From the NCBI GenBank assembly GCA_964371725.1, contig CAYJNQ010000007.1:1-64000 (forward strand): a DNA stretch of 64,000 nt, given 5' to 3'. The translations under genes were made by a program, and so were the position numbers. The notes under the pieces were generated by a model. That model did not search any database. It was given only the letters and a program-made list of their open reading frames with translations, and was not told the origin of the DNA. The stretch is from JAAYCI01 sp964371725. GTDB lineage: Bacteria > Bacillota > Clostridia > Oscillospirales > Ruminococcaceae. How positions within the stretch are numbered: position 1 is the stretch's first letter; every line of letters begins with the position of its first letter. Positions 56,136 to 64,000 of this stretch are shown one piece after another.

Positions 56136-56708
56136 ATGGAATCTCTGAATGTTGTAATTGTGGGCGTGGGTGGGCAGGGTAGTTTGCTTGCCAGCCGCAT
56201 TTTGGGAAGTATCGCGCTTGCCCTTGGGTTGGATGTGAAGGTGAGTGAAGTGCATGGTATGAGCCAGCGTGGCGGCTCTGTTACTACTTATGTGCGCATG
56301 GGCAAAGAAGTGCAAGCCCCCATTATTGAGCAGAAAGGTGCCGATTATGTGCTGGCTTTTGAAGAGCTGGAGGCACTGCGCGCCCTGCCCTGCCTAAGCC
56401 CAAACGGCGCGATGATTGTGAACAAGCAAAAAACACCGCCGATGCCTGTTATCACGGGTGCCGCAGAATATCCCGGTGGTATTTTGAAGCGGATTGAACA
56501 GGAGGCCGACCGGGTTGTGGCCGTGGATGCCTTGCCCTTGGCTGCGGCTGCGGGCACAGAAAAAGCAGTAAATGTGGTGCTTTTGGGTGTTTTGGCCGCG
56601 CAACTCCCTTTGGAAAAACAGTTGTGGGTCGATGCCTTGCACACCCACGTACACGAGCGTTTTCGTCCTGCCAATTTGGCGGCATTTGAAGCAGGGTTTG
56701 GCCTATAA
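56136..56708 (+). CDS. iorB: Indolepyruvate:ferredoxin oxidoreductase, beta subunit
   Basis: This 190-residue gamma-domain-type subunit binds CoA and pairs with IorA. NVVIVGVGGQGSLLASRIL at residues 5-23 and SEVHGMSQRGGSVTTYVRMG near residue 40 are family signatures. ATG at 56136 with AGGGAGG upstream is chosen inside a longer open frame. It sits directly between iorA and paaK. Confidence 0.95.
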   Translation: MESLNVVIVGVGGQGSLLASRILGSIALALGLDVKVSEVHGMSQRGGSVTTYVRMGKEVQAPIIEQKGADYVLAFEELEALRALPCLSPNGAMIVNKQKTPPMPVITGAAEYPGGILKRIEQEADRVVAVDALPLAAAAGTEKAVNVVLLGVLAAQLPLEKQLWVDALHTHVHERFRPANLAAFEAGFGL

Positions 56709-56762
56709 AGGATTGCCTTTTGCCCTTGTAAGCATCACAAATAATAGAGAGGAAGCAAAGCT

Positions 56763-58073
56763 ATGTATTGGAACAAGCCTGTAGAAACCATGGAGCGCAG
56801 CGAACTGGAGGCTCTGCAATTGGCGCGATTGCAAGACACCATTCGCCGTGTGTATACAAACGTGCCAACTTACCGCGAGCAGATGCAAAAAGAAAGTTTG
56901 GCTCCGGAAGACATCCAAAGCCTTGCCGACTTGAGGCGCTTGCCCTTTACACAAAAAACAGATTTGCGCGACAACTACCCCTATGGTTTGTTTGCTGCAC
57001 CACAAGATGAAATTGTGCGTATTCACGCCTCTTCCGGAACTACGGGAAAACCCATTGTGGCGGGCTACACGGCGCGGGATTTGCGCGTGTGGAGTGAGGT
57101 TGTGGCACGGTGTCTTGGTTGTGCCCATGTCACTTCCACCGATACCGTACAAGTGGCCTATGGTTACGGTCTTTTCACCGGAGGGCTCGGTCTCCACTAT
57201 GGTGTAGAGCGCATGGGCAGCAAGGTGGTGCCCATCTCGGCCGGTAACACCCAGCGCCAGCTTATGCTTATGGAAGACCTTGGCACCACGGCCATTGCCT
57301 GTACGCCCTCCTATGCCCTGATGTTGGGCGAAACACTTAAAGAACAAAAGTTCGACCTTTCGCGTTTGCAACTCAAAACGGGTATTTTTGGTGCAGAGCC
57401 TTGGACAGAGGCCATGCGTCGTCAAATTGAAGAATATCTCAATATCAAAGCGCTGGATATTTATGGCCTCACCGAAACCATTGGTCCGGGTGTTGGCATG
57501 GAGTGCATGGAGGGCCAGCACGGCCTGCACATTTGGGAGGATCACTTCCTCATTGAGATTCTGAACCCGGATACGGACGAGCCCGTGCCGGATGGTGAAA
57601 TGGGTGAGCTTTGCATCACCACCATCACCAAGGAGGGTATGCCCACCATTCGTTACAGAACACACGATTTAACTGCCATTATTCCTGAGCCTTGTGCTTG
57701 CGGACGCACGCACCGACGCATCCAGCGCCTGCGCGGGCGCACCGATGACATGCTTATTATCCGTGGCGTGAATGTGTTCCCCTCGCAGGTAGAAAGTGCT
57801 ATTTTGAATGTGCCGGGCATTGCACCACATTACCTTTTGGTGGTGGATCGCGTAAATAACCTCGATGTGCTTGAAGTGCAGGTAGAGTTGTCGCCGGAGC
57901 TTTGGTCGGACGGTGTGCGCGAAATGGAAGAGTTGAGCGCCAAGGTGCGTAAGGCCATTGAACAGGTGCTGGGGCTTGGCGTGAAACTGCGCCTGATGGA
58001 GCCCGGTTCCATTGAACGCAGTGAAGGGAAAAGCAAACGAACCATCGACAAACGAAAACTGATAGATGACTAA
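56763..58073 (+). CDS. paaK: Phenylacetate-CoA ligase (aryl-acid CoA ligase)
   Basis: This 436-residue adenylate-forming enzyme links aryl acids with CoA. The ATP loop is RIHASSGTTGKPIVAGYT near residue 89, YGLTETIGPGVGMEC near residue 235 is the adenine motif, and GRTDDMLIIRGVNVFPSQVE near residue 325 is the hinge region. Beside IorAB, the likely role is conservation of energy from, or recycling of, phenylacetyl-, hydroxyphenylacetyl- or indoleacetyl-CoA. ATG at 56763 follows AGAGAGGAAGC. Confidence 0.93.
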   Translation: MYWNKPVETMERSELEALQLARLQDTIRRVYTNVPTYREQMQKESLAPEDIQSLADLRRLPFTQKTDLRDNYPYGLFAAPQDEIVRIHASSGTTGKPIVAGYTARDLRVWSEVVARCLGCAHVTSTDTVQVAYGYGLFTGGLGLHYGVERMGSKVVPISAGNTQRQLMLMEDLGTTAIACTPSYALMLGETLKEQKFDLSRLQLKTGIFGAEPWTEAMRRQIEEYLNIKALDIYGLTETIGPGVGMECMEGQHGLHIWEDHFLIEILNPDTDEPVPDGEMGELCITTITKEGMPTIRYRTHDLTAIIPEPCACGRTHRRIQRLRGRTDDMLIIRGVNVFPSQVESAILNVPGIAPHYLLVVDRVNNLDVLEVQVELSPELWSDGVREMEELSAKVRKAIEQVLGLGVKLRLMEPGSIERSEGKSKRTIDKRKLIDD

Positions 58074-58091
58074 ATGGGAGGTGCTTTGGGG

Positions 58092-58526
58092 ATGTATGCA
58101 AAACAGATTACCGCATTGATTGAACTAAAAAAAGGGCGCTTGGTGGATTTGACAAAACTGCTGGGCGACAACGGGATCGACCTTGTGGCACTTTCTTTGG
58201 CTGACAACGTGGATTTCATGATGGTGCGCGCCATTGTGAGCGACCCGGAAAAAGCCTTACAAGTGTTGCAACATTCAGGCTACACGGCGAAACAAAATGA
58301 TGTGCTGGCGGTTGCCGTTTCGGATACCCCGGGCGGGCTTGCCACAGCGCTTGAAACCTTAAAAGAAAACGACATCACCATTTTGTATATGTATTCTCTC
58401 GTTCGCCGTGTGGGAGAAAAAGCTGTGATTATTTTCCGCGTAGAAGAGCAGGAAAAAGCGCTACAAAAGCTGCAAGAAGCCGGCGTGGAGCTGTTTTGTC
58501 AACAACAGTTGATTTCGGACAAATAA
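58092..58526 (+). CDS. Tandem ACT domain protein
   Basis: A 144-residue protein made of two ACT domains (about residues 3-66 and 70-135), folds that bind amino acids. ALIELKKGRLVDLTKLLGDNGID and VAVSDTPGGLATALETLKENDI are typical. Genes of this kind commonly follow ior/paaK in Clostridia and probably sense aromatic amino acids. ATG at 58092 follows GGGAGG; an earlier in-frame ATG at 58074 overlaps that binding site. Confidence 0.88.
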   Translation: MYAKQITALIELKKGRLVDLTKLLGDNGIDLVALSLADNVDFMMVRAIVSDPEKALQVLQHSGYTAKQNDVLAVAVSDTPGGLATALETLKENDITILYMYSLVRRVGEKAVIIFRVEEQEKALQKLQEAGVELFCQQQLISDK

Positions 58527-58664
58527 AAGGAGCTCGGGTTTGCTTGTATACACAGTAAACATGCAAAGACAATCTCTTGCCATTGCCCCAAATAAAACCG
58601 AATAATTCGGAAAATGAAGCGAACAAAAGCAGTCTAAAACCCAATCAGAGCAAAAATAGGAAAA

Positions 58665-58710
58665 CAACAATCTGCGCAAAAGAGCGAGCATTCTTTTGCG
58701 CAGATTGTTG
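58665..58710. terminator. Very strong hairpin, possible bidirectional terminator
   Basis: CAACAATCTGCGCAAAAGA pairs perfectly with TCTTTTGCGCAGATTGTTG. T-rich sequence follows only on the minus strand, so on the plus strand it is an unusual terminator; it lies 139 bases past the ACT gene. Confidence 0.45.
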
Positions 58711-58927
58711 CTTAGCAAGCGAAGAGCGGCCTTGGCCTGCAAAGAGTTATGCCTCACTTTGCACCGGCATCGGCATTTGCACGATTTTTTGTTATACTTT
58801 TTTGGAATGACGATGATTTTTTCCAAAGATGATATTTTATGCAAACAAACATCGGCGCCAAAACAGGGCGAATCAAGGGGTTTAAACGCAACGCAACATT
58901 GTTAATAAAAATACAATTAAGTTTTGC

Positions 58928-58955
58928 TTGCATTTTGGCGAATTTGTGTCATAAT
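58928..58955 (+). promoter_or_regulatory. fhs promoter
   Basis: TTGCAT, a 16-base spacer and CATAAT. The leader would be about 65 bases; I do not find a tetrahydrofolate riboswitch in it. Confidence 0.5.
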
Positions 58956-59026
58956 AAAAATAAGAAGGATGTATACTGGGAAGGTATCGGGCCCGGGTAC
59001 AGACAATAAGAAAGGATGAAACAAAC

Positions 59027-60703
59027 ATGGGATTTAAATCAGACATCGAAATCGCACAAGAAAACGAGATGCGCCCAATCAGCGAGATTGCCGACGCATT
59101 GGGGGTGGCGGAGCAATATCGCGAGCCATATGGCTTTTATAAGGCAAAAATTGACGACGCTTTGCTGCGGGAGAAGAAAGACAGCCCGGATGGCAAACTG
59201 ATTTTGGTAACGGCCATCAACCCAACACCGGCCGGTGAGGGAAAAACTACGACAAGTGTAGGGCTTGCAGACGGCTTGCGTGCCATTGGCAAAAAAAGCG
59301 TAGTGGCTTTGCGCGAGCCTAGCCTCGGCCCTGTGTTCGGTGTAAAGGGTGGTGCTGCCGGCGGCGGTTATGCACAGGTGGTTCCGATGGAAGACATCAA
59401 CCTGCATTTCACGGGCGATTTCCACGCCATTGGTGCCGCAAACAACCTGCTTGCAGCCATGCTAGACAACCATATCTTCCAAGGCAATGCCCTTGGAATC
59501 GACACACGCCGCATCACATGGAGACGCGCTGTGGATATGAACGACCGCCAGTTGCGCAACATCACAGACGGACTTGGTGGACGAATCAACGGTGTGCCGC
59601 GTGAAGATGGGTTTGATATCACCGTGGCAAGTGAAGTTATGGCTATTCTGTGCCTCTCGGAGAGCATTGCCGATTTGAAGAGCCGCCTTGCCCGCATCAT
59701 CATCGGATATACCCGCGAAGAAGAGCCCGTCACCGCTGGCCAACTCAATGCGCAAGGTGCCATGGCAGCTCTTTTGAAAGATGCCATCAAGCCGAACCTT
59801 GTGCAAACACTTGAGCGCACTCCGGCTTTCATCCATGGTGGCCCGTTTGCCAACATTGCCCACGGTTGCAACAGTGTAATGGCCACTCGTATGGCATTGA
59901 AATTCGGTGATTATGTGGTTACCGAAGCCGGCTTTGGCGCAGACCTTGGCGCCGAAAAATTCCTTGATATCAAGTGCCGCGCCGCAGGGCTTCGTCCGGA
60001 TGCCGTTGTGGTGGTTGCCACAATCCGCGCACTGAAACATCACGGCGGTGTTGCCAAAGATGCCCTGAACAACGAAAATCTTGAGGCTCTTGAAAAAGGT
60101 TTGCCGAACTTGCTTCGTCATGCCTCGAACATCAAAGATGTGTTTGGCCTGCCTTGTGCCATTGCCATCAACGCATTCCCCACCGATACCGAAGCAGAGC
60201 TCAATCTTTTGCGAGACAAGTGCAAAGAGCTGGGTATTCCTGTGGCACTTTCGGAAGTGTGGGCCAAAGGTGGCGAGGGCGGAAAAGCCTTGGCCGAAGA
60301 GGTTGTGCGCCTTTGCGAAGAGAAAAACGATTTCCGCTTCTGCTATGAGCTAGAGGATAGCATCGAGGATAAATTGCGCAAAATTGTGCAAAAAGTTTAT
60401 CATGGTGCCGATGTGCAAATTTTGCCCGCAGCCGCAAAACAGATGAAAATGCTGGAAGCACAAGGCTTTGGCAATTTGCCCATCTGCATGGCAAAAACAC
60501 AGTATAGCTTCTCTGACAACGCAAAACTGCTCGGTGCACCGGAAGGATTTGTGCTCAGCGTGCGCAACCTGAAAGTGAGTGCCGGCGCCGGCTTTATTGT
60601 GGCTCTTACCGGTGATATCATGACGATGCCCGGGTTGCCCAAAGTGCCTTCGGCAGAAAAAATCGACGTGGACGAAACCGGTAAAATTACAGGTTTGTTC
60701 TAA
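59027..60703 (+). CDS. fhs: Formate-tetrahydrofolate ligase
   Basis: This 558-residue enzyme makes 10-formyl-THF from formate, THF and ATP, supplying the purine formyl transfers and, in acetogens, the methyl branch of the Wood-Ljungdahl pathway. The P-loop-like TAINPTPAGEGKTTTSVGLADGL lies near residue 61, and EPSLGPVFGVKGGAAGGGYAQVVPMEDINLHFTGD-type sequence follows near residue 100. Full length. ATG at 59027 follows AAAGGA. A strong terminator ends the gene. Confidence 0.96.
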   Translation: MGFKSDIEIAQENEMRPISEIADALGVAEQYREPYGFYKAKIDDALLREKKDSPDGKLILVTAINPTPAGEGKTTTSVGLADGLRAIGKKSVVALREPSLGPVFGVKGGAAGGGYAQVVPMEDINLHFTGDFHAIGAANNLLAAMLDNHIFQGNALGIDTRRITWRRAVDMNDRQLRNITDGLGGRINGVPREDGFDITVASEVMAILCLSESIADLKSRLARIIIGYTREEEPVTAGQLNAQGAMAALLKDAIKPNLVQTLERTPAFIHGGPFANIAHGCNSVMATRMALKFGDYVVTEAGFGADLGAEKFLDIKCRAAGLRPDAVVVVATIRALKHHGGVAKDALNNENLEALEKGLPNLLRHASNIKDVFGLPCAIAINAFPTDTEAELNLLRDKCKELGIPVALSEVWAKGGEGGKALAEEVVRLCEEKNDFRFCYELEDSIEDKLRKIVQKVYHGADVQILPAAAKQMKMLEAQGFGNLPICMAKTQYSFSDNAKLLGAPEGFVLSVRNLKVSAGAGFIVALTGDIMTMPGLPKVPSAEKIDVDETGKITGLF

Positions 60704-60721
60704 ACCCAACTGAATAACAAA

Positions 60722-60762
60722 AAAAACAGGCATGGTGGCGCAATATACCCATGCCTGTTTTT
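60722..60762 (+). terminator. fhs terminator
   Basis: AAAAACAGGCATGG pairs perfectly with CCATGCCTGTTTTT. Confidence 0.85.
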
Positions 60763-60794
60763 CTATTTTGTGTTTCTGTAAGTATGCAGCAGAC

Positions 60795-60824
60795 TTGACG
60801 AAAATGCAAATTTTGTGATACACT
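60795..60824 (+). promoter_or_regulatory. Extended -10 promoter of the cysE leader
   Basis: TTGACG (60795-60800), an 18-base spacer ending in TGA, and TACACT (60819-60824), giving a TGn extended -10. Start near 60831. Confidence 0.65.
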
Positions 60825-60830
60825 GGACAC

Positions 60831-60977
60831 CAGAATACTAGGAAAAGGGGCGGTGAAATGAAAGCTTTACTTGGGAATGCCTGTTGTAGTTTTTCACCGC
60901 CTCGGCCTTTTTGTGTGTAGTAGGCAGTTGTGAACGCAAAAGGCCCGGGGCTATGTTCATGCCCCGGGCCTTTTTTT
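60831..60977 (+). ncRNA. Structured leader RNA upstream of cysE, candidate riboswitch-like attenuator
   Basis: Between the extended -10 promoter and cysE lie about 147 transcribed bases with three helices. Hairpin A: GGCGGTGAAA (60849-60858) with TTTCACCGCC (60892-60901). Hairpin B: GGCCTTTT (60904-60911) with AAAAGGCC (60938-60945). Terminator: GGCCCGGGGC (60942-60951) with GCCCCGGGCC (60961-60970) followed by seven T. Hairpin B and the terminator share bases 60942-60945, so they exclude each other. The loops of A and B contain TGCCT (60878-60882) and AGGCA (60922-60926), which can pair. Only 35 bases separate the T-run from the cysE ATG. I recognise no known class; a free small RNA is the alternative. 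Confidence 0.6.
60942..60977 (+). terminator. Intrinsic terminator in the cysE leader
   Basis: A 10-bp all-GC stem, 9-base loop and seven T, placed between the leader promoter and the cysE ribosome binding site. Confidence 0.85.
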
Positions 60978-61012
60978 GAAGAAATTTCTGTGTTCCATAA
61001 AGGAGAATCTGC

Positions 61013-61708
61013 ATGAGTTTGCTAGGAGATGCAAAAAACATTCAAAACACCGACCCTGCCGGGGTTAGTTTGGCACAGGTTTTGTTTTTATACCCGGGTT
61101 TTCATATCCTCATTTTTCACCGTGTTGCCCATTGGCTCTATTTGCATCGCCGGTTTTTTCTGGCCCGCATGGTAAGCCAAATCGGGCGCAATGCAACGGG
61201 CATTGAAATTCATCCGGGCGCAACCATTGGCAACAAGCTTTTCATTGACCACGGCATGGGTGTTGTGATTGGAGAAACCGCCGAAGTGGGTGACGATGTA
61301 ACCATTTATCACGGTGTTACCTTAGGCGGCACCGGCAAGCAAACCGGTAAGCGCCACCCCACCGTGCGGGACGGCGTATTGCTCGGGTCCGGAGTAAAGG
61401 TTTTGGGACCTGTGGTAATTGGTGAACGCAGTCGCATTGGTGCCAACAGCACCGTTTTGGCCGATATACCCTGTGATGCCACGGCTGTAGGCAGCCCGGC
61501 TGTGGTGGTGCGAAGCTATCCCAGCACTTCCCCCTGTACGGGCGGCGCGGTAAACCCAAGCGGAGAACTTGACCAAAGTCATTTTCCGAATGTGCTTGAA
61601 AAGCGCATTCACGACCTGGAAAAGAAGCTGGCACGCCTTGAACGCCAGGAAAGCCATCGTGCCAAACGGGAAGCAGACAATTCTCTGGATGCCTATGGTG
61701 AAGACTGA
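61013..61708 (+). CDS. cysE: Serine O-acetyltransferase
   Basis: This 231-residue enzyme makes O-acetylserine, the precursor for cysteine. Its left-handed beta-helix carries IGRNATGIEIHPGATIGNKLFIDHG, with the catalytic Asp and His in IDHGMGVVIGETAEVG and YHGVTLGGTGKQTGKRHP. The N-terminal helical domain is short, as in many Bacillota. The C-terminal 35 residues, VLEKRIHDLEKKLARLERQE onward, look like a coiled coil. ATG at 61013 follows AAAGGAGA. It lies directly behind a promoter and attenuator-like leader. No cysK is nearby. Confidence 0.93.
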   Translation: MSLLGDAKNIQNTDPAGVSLAQVLFLYPGFHILIFHRVAHWLYLHRRFFLARMVSQIGRNATGIEIHPGATIGNKLFIDHGMGVVIGETAEVGDDVTIYHGVTLGGTGKQTGKRHPTVRDGVLLGSGVKVLGPVVIGERSRIGANSTVLADIPCDATAVGSPAVVVRSYPSTSPCTGGAVNPSGELDQSHFPNVLEKRIHDLEKKLARLERQESHRAKREADNSLDAYGED

Positions 61709-61739
61709 TGCGAGAGAGTGCAGAAAGGAAAACCCAAGT

Positions 61740-62261
61740 ATGAAACAGGAACTTTTGGTTGTGGTGGATATGCAAAAAGATTTTATCGATGGGGCGCTTG
61801 GCACCAAAGAGGCCGAGGCCATTGTGGAAAAGGTGTGCACGCTTATAGAACAATATCCAAGCGAGAACATCTATGCCACAAAAGACACCCACACAGAACA
61901 CTACTTAGAAACCCAAGAAGGCAAACACTTGCCTGTGGTGCACTGTGTTAAAGGCACCGAGGGCTGGCAGTTTGACAAGCGCCTTGAACGGCTCAATCGG
62001 GCAACGGTGTTGGAAAAGCCTGTCTTTGGCTCTGCCGAGCTTGTGCACCGAATGAAAGAGCGTGCCGAAAAAGAACCCATTTCCATTACCTTGGTAGGGT
62101 TGTGCACCGATATCTGCGTTGTGTCGAATGCCATCCTACTCAAAAACCATCTGCCCGATGTCGAACTTTTTGTGAAAGCCGATTGTTGCGCCGGTGTAAC
62201 CCCCGAAACACACGAGGCGGCTTTAACCACAATGAAAATGTGCCAGATCCAAATTGTATAA
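61740..62261 (+). CDS. Isochorismatase-family cysteine hydrolase
   Basis: A 173-residue protein of the isochorismatase/nicotinamidase superfamily. VVVDMQKDFIDGALG at residues 7-21 holds the catalytic Asp, and VGLCTDICVVSNAILLK near residue 121 holds the nucleophilic Cys in TDICV. HCVKGTEGWQF resembles the nicotinamidase H-x-x-G-T-x-G-W pattern, so nicotinamidase is a fair guess. ATG at 61740 follows AAAGGAA, inside a longer open frame that overlaps cysE. It is 31 bases after cysE and probably cotranscribed. Confidence 0.85.
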   Translation: MKQELLVVVDMQKDFIDGALGTKEAEAIVEKVCTLIEQYPSENIYATKDTHTEHYLETQEGKHLPVVHCVKGTEGWQFDKRLERLNRATVLEKPVFGSAELVHRMKERAEKEPISITLVGLCTDICVVSNAILLKNHLPDVELFVKADCCAGVTPETHEAALTTMKMCQIQIV

Positions 62262-62329
62262 CTGAAAATGTATGAACAAACATCGAGCCGAGTAAGGCAA
62301 GCGGAGTAGCCGGTGAATAGAGGCCTCTT

Positions 62330-62374
62330 ACAAGCCCTTTTGACATTTTACCGTGTTTTAGGGCTTGTTTTTTT
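62330..62374 (+). terminator. Terminator of the cysE operon
   Basis: ACAAGCCCT pairs with AGGGCTTGT, followed by seven T on the plus strand. Confidence 0.75.
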
Positions 62375-62407
62375 GTTGAGAAAAGCCCAGAGGCGTATGA
62401 AACTCTA

Positions 62408-63448
62408 TTACACAAAACGAATCGAATCGGGCAAGTTGAGCGTGTCCTGTGGCAAGCTGTGGTGGTCTGCTTGCACCACGGCGATTGCTTCATTTAGAAA
62501 AGCCTGTTGCAGGGTTTCATAGTCCTGCAAAGTTGCTTTTTCAAAACGGGTGTTTTCCATGGCAAGACCCACGGCGTTTTCCGCAACCCCCACCGTTTCG
62601 CTCTCTCGCACAAGAAGGTCGCTTGCATCGTACAAACCCAATGCATACCCAATGGCCGATTGCCAATATTTCACGGCACTGGTTTGCACAGTGGGGGACA
62701 TATTTTCCCGGTCGATGTCTGCACCGATGCACAGTCCCCCCATTTCTTCAGCCACATCAAAAACACCGATACTCATTGGCTCTCCTGTGACAAAAATAAG
62801 CTCGGTGCCAGCGGCAAACCACTCGCTTGCCAGCTGCACTGCGCTGTCCTCATTTTGTGCGTTTGGCACATAGGCATAGCGCATTTCCACTTCTTCCCCC
62901 AGCTCTTCCGCGGCCGCGGCCGCGCCTTGTGCAAAACCAAAACCATAGCCCCTTGCGCTTTCACTTTGTTCCGCGCCCAAAAACCCGAGTGCTCTTTGTC
63001 CGTTGAGCACGGCCATATATCCGGCCATGTACCCGGCCTCCTCTTCGGACAACTGTAAACTAAATAGATTGTTCGGGTTGTTTTCCACTTCCCCCGCGTC
63101 CACAAGCACAAACGAGGTGTTGGGGTACTGTTCCCCCAGTTCTTCTGCGGCAAAAGAAAACCCTTCGCCGGACAACACCACAAGAGCCGCTCCACTTCTT
63201 ACCGCATCCTCTATCGCCTGCAGATAAGCCTCTTCATCGGAACCGGTGGGCAAGATATAATTGACGTTTTTGCCGTGCACGCCGGCATAGAGGCGAATGC
63301 CCTCCCACACATCTTCGTTGCGGGCACCATCCTCTATACCGGCCGCATCGGTAACCAATACAATTTCACTTTCGCCACCCTGTGCCGAGCAGGCGGCGAA
63401 ACCACCCAAACACAACACGCACAGCAATAGACAGATGTAATTTTTCAT
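62408..63448 (-). CDS. BMP-type substrate-binding lipoprotein
   Basis: A 346-residue lipoprotein with signal peptide and lipobox GGFAAC (cysteine near residue 20). The mature part resembles the basic membrane protein/PnrA family of nucleoside-binding proteins: VLVTDAAGIEDGARNEDVWEGI at the start, NTSFVLVDAG, then EEEAGYMAGYMAV and GFLGAEQSESARGYGFGFAQGA. Such proteins feed ABC importers, but the partner ATPase and permeases are not visible; the adjacent permease is FtsX-like instead. ATG at 63448 is chosen over the longer frame. Nucleoside specificity is inferred. Confidence 0.75.
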   Translation of the reverse strand: MKNYICLLLCVLCLGGFAACSAQGGESEIVLVTDAAGIEDGARNEDVWEGIRLYAGVHGKNVNYILPTGSDEEAYLQAIEDAVRSGAALVVLSGEGFSFAAEELGEQYPNTSFVLVDAGEVENNPNNLFSLQLSEEEAGYMAGYMAVLNGQRALGFLGAEQSESARGYGFGFAQGAAAAAEELGEEVEMRYAYVPNAQNEDSAVQLASEWFAAGTELIFVTGEPMSIGVFDVAEEMGGLCIGADIDRENMSPTVQTSAVKYWQSAIGYALGLYDASDLLVRESETVGVAENAVGLAMENTRFEKATLQDYETLQQAFLNEAIAVVQADHHSLPQDTLNLPDSIRFV

Positions 63449-63484
63449 TTTTCTTTGATGTCCTTTTCTAATAGAGTTCACATT

Positions 63485-64000
63485 TTACTCGGTTGATTTC
63501 AAGCTTTCCACACTGTCTATCCTATGTAGATTTCGCAGCATCAAAACATCCACAACACCCAGTGAAAACAGTGTGAATATCACCGAAAGCACATAGCTTG
63601 TCGGCGCGATATAGGCGCTGAACAAAAGGTCGTCCACCATGGCGGCTTGCATTACAAAGCGATGTAAAAATATCCCGAGGACAAGCCCGAAGAGCGATCC
63701 AATCAGTGTGAGAACGAAACTTTCACGGTAGATGTAGGCCGCGTACTCGCGCGGATAAAAGCCCAGCACTTTTAAAGTGGCAATTTCGCGCGCACGCTCT
63801 GTGATGTTGATGTTCGTTAAGTTGTATAGCACCACCACGCCAAGAGCCGCGGCCGAAACGATGGCAAGCAGCACCACGGCATCTAAGCCACTCATCATAT
63901 CCGAAAATTCACGGCGGAAATCGGCGCTGTCCAAAGCGCCCAGCACATTGTCTGTTTCCAGGGCACTTACCAAAGCGTCGGCGGTGTCCACTCCTTCTGC
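63485..64000 (-). CDS. FtsX-like ABC transporter permease, partial
   Basis: The C-terminal 171 codons of a larger protein; the frame stays open to the window edge. About three membrane helices are visible, with the FtsX/MacB-type segment NITERAREIATLKVLGFYPREYAAYIYRESF between the first two, a hallmark of this permease family. The helices after it are VLTLIGSLFGLVLGIFLH and SYVLSVIFTLFSLGVVDVL. Its ATPase partner would lie to the right. It ends 37 bases before the BMP-type lipoprotein gene on the same strand, so both may share a transcript. Confidence 0.8.
   Translation of the reverse strand, partial: AEGVDTADALVSALETDNVLGALDSADFRREFSDMMSGLDAVVLLAIVSAAALGVVVLYNLTNINITERAREIATLKVLGFYPREYAAYIYRESFVLTLIGSLFGLVLGIFLHRFVMQAAMVDDLLFSAYIAPTSYVLSVIFTLFSLGVVDVLMLRNLHRIDSVESLKSTE

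Larger units (their letters stand above)
58527..59026. other. Gene-free region, 500 bases, between the ACT gene and fhs
   Basis: No convincing gene. The minus-strand frame across 58461-58844 overlaps the ACT gene and has no family-like sequence. The region holds a 19-bp perfect hairpin (58665-58710) and the fhs promoter (58928-58955). Confidence 0.6.

Noticed and set aside
58461..58844. Minus-strand open frame of 127 codons
   Set aside because: It runs through the 19-bp hairpin and into the ACT gene, lacks a ribosome binding site, and looks compositionally unlike a protein.
58956..59026. Possible tetrahydrofolate riboswitch before fhs
   Set aside because: The leader is short and I cannot find the conserved core; the GC-rich patch does not form a convincing fold.
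60831..60977. 6S RNA as identity of the cysE leader
   Set aside because: The 5' and 3' ends do not pair into the long interrupted helix of 6S RNA, and the terminator sits immediately before the cysE binding site.

Overview
This window looks like a chromosomal segment of an anaerobic member of the Bacillota, probably class Clostridia. The evidence is LL-diaminopimelate aminotransferase (dapL), the clostridial single-chain PurL, an indolepyruvate:ferredoxin oxidoreductase with an aryl-CoA ligase, formate-tetrahydrofolate ligase, a DAK2/FakA plus Asp23 pair, strong AGGAGG ribosome binding sites and frequent GTG/TTG starts. I place it no lower than class. Coding density is high. I found no rRNA, tRNA, CRISPR array, prophage or insertion sequence.

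Layout. 0.3-6.6 kb: dapL, a DUF1846 protein, a histidine phosphatase, an XRE-type regulator, trpS and a small NusG-domain-II membrane protein. 6.6-13.2 kb (minus): a heterodimeric ABC exporter pair, a QueT-type transporter, short-form proS and acpP. 13.4-22.4 kb: a long PRPP synthetase, then argH, a ROK sugar kinase, secA, fakA and an Asp23 protein. 22.6-29.4 kb: a small membrane protein and a second heterodimeric ABC exporter (plus), then ftsH and an SDR oxidoreductase (minus). 29.7-36.5 kb (plus): an envelope and surface-sugar block with an HtrA protease, an anchored protein of unknown role, a SARP/BTAD-type regulator with a GGDEF-like tail, galE, a sugar nucleotidyltransferase and a PrsA/SurA-like lipoprotein. 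36.8-41.5 kb (minus): gadB and gadC (glutamate-dependent acid resistance), a decayed ABC ATPase C-terminus and a lipoprotein with an internal duplication. 41.8-54.1 kb (plus): the purine operon purE-C-F-M-N-(AICAR transformylase)-D-L-B. 54.4-58.5 kb: iorA-iorB-paaK-ACT, aryl-pyruvate oxidation. 59.0-62.3 kb: fhs, then a structured leader RNA and cysE with an isochorismatase-family hydrolase. 62.4-64.0 kb (minus): a BMP-type lipoprotein and an FtsX-like permease cut by the window edge.

How it fits together. prs supplies PRPP and fhs supplies formyl-THF for the pur operon, which encodes most of the route to AMP but lacks purK and an IMP cyclohydrolase domain. The ior/paaK/ACT set fits fermentation of aromatic amino acids. 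SecA, FtsH, HtrA, the PrsA-like lipoprotein and Asp23 all concern the envelope. The most unusual element is the leader in front of cysE. It shows an extended -10 promoter, two hairpins whose loops are complementary, an antiterminator helix that excludes a strong terminator, and then the cysE ribosome binding site, so it may be an undescribed riboswitch-like attenuator. All structures were found by reading, not by folding software, and all family calls rest on recognised motifs without database searches.
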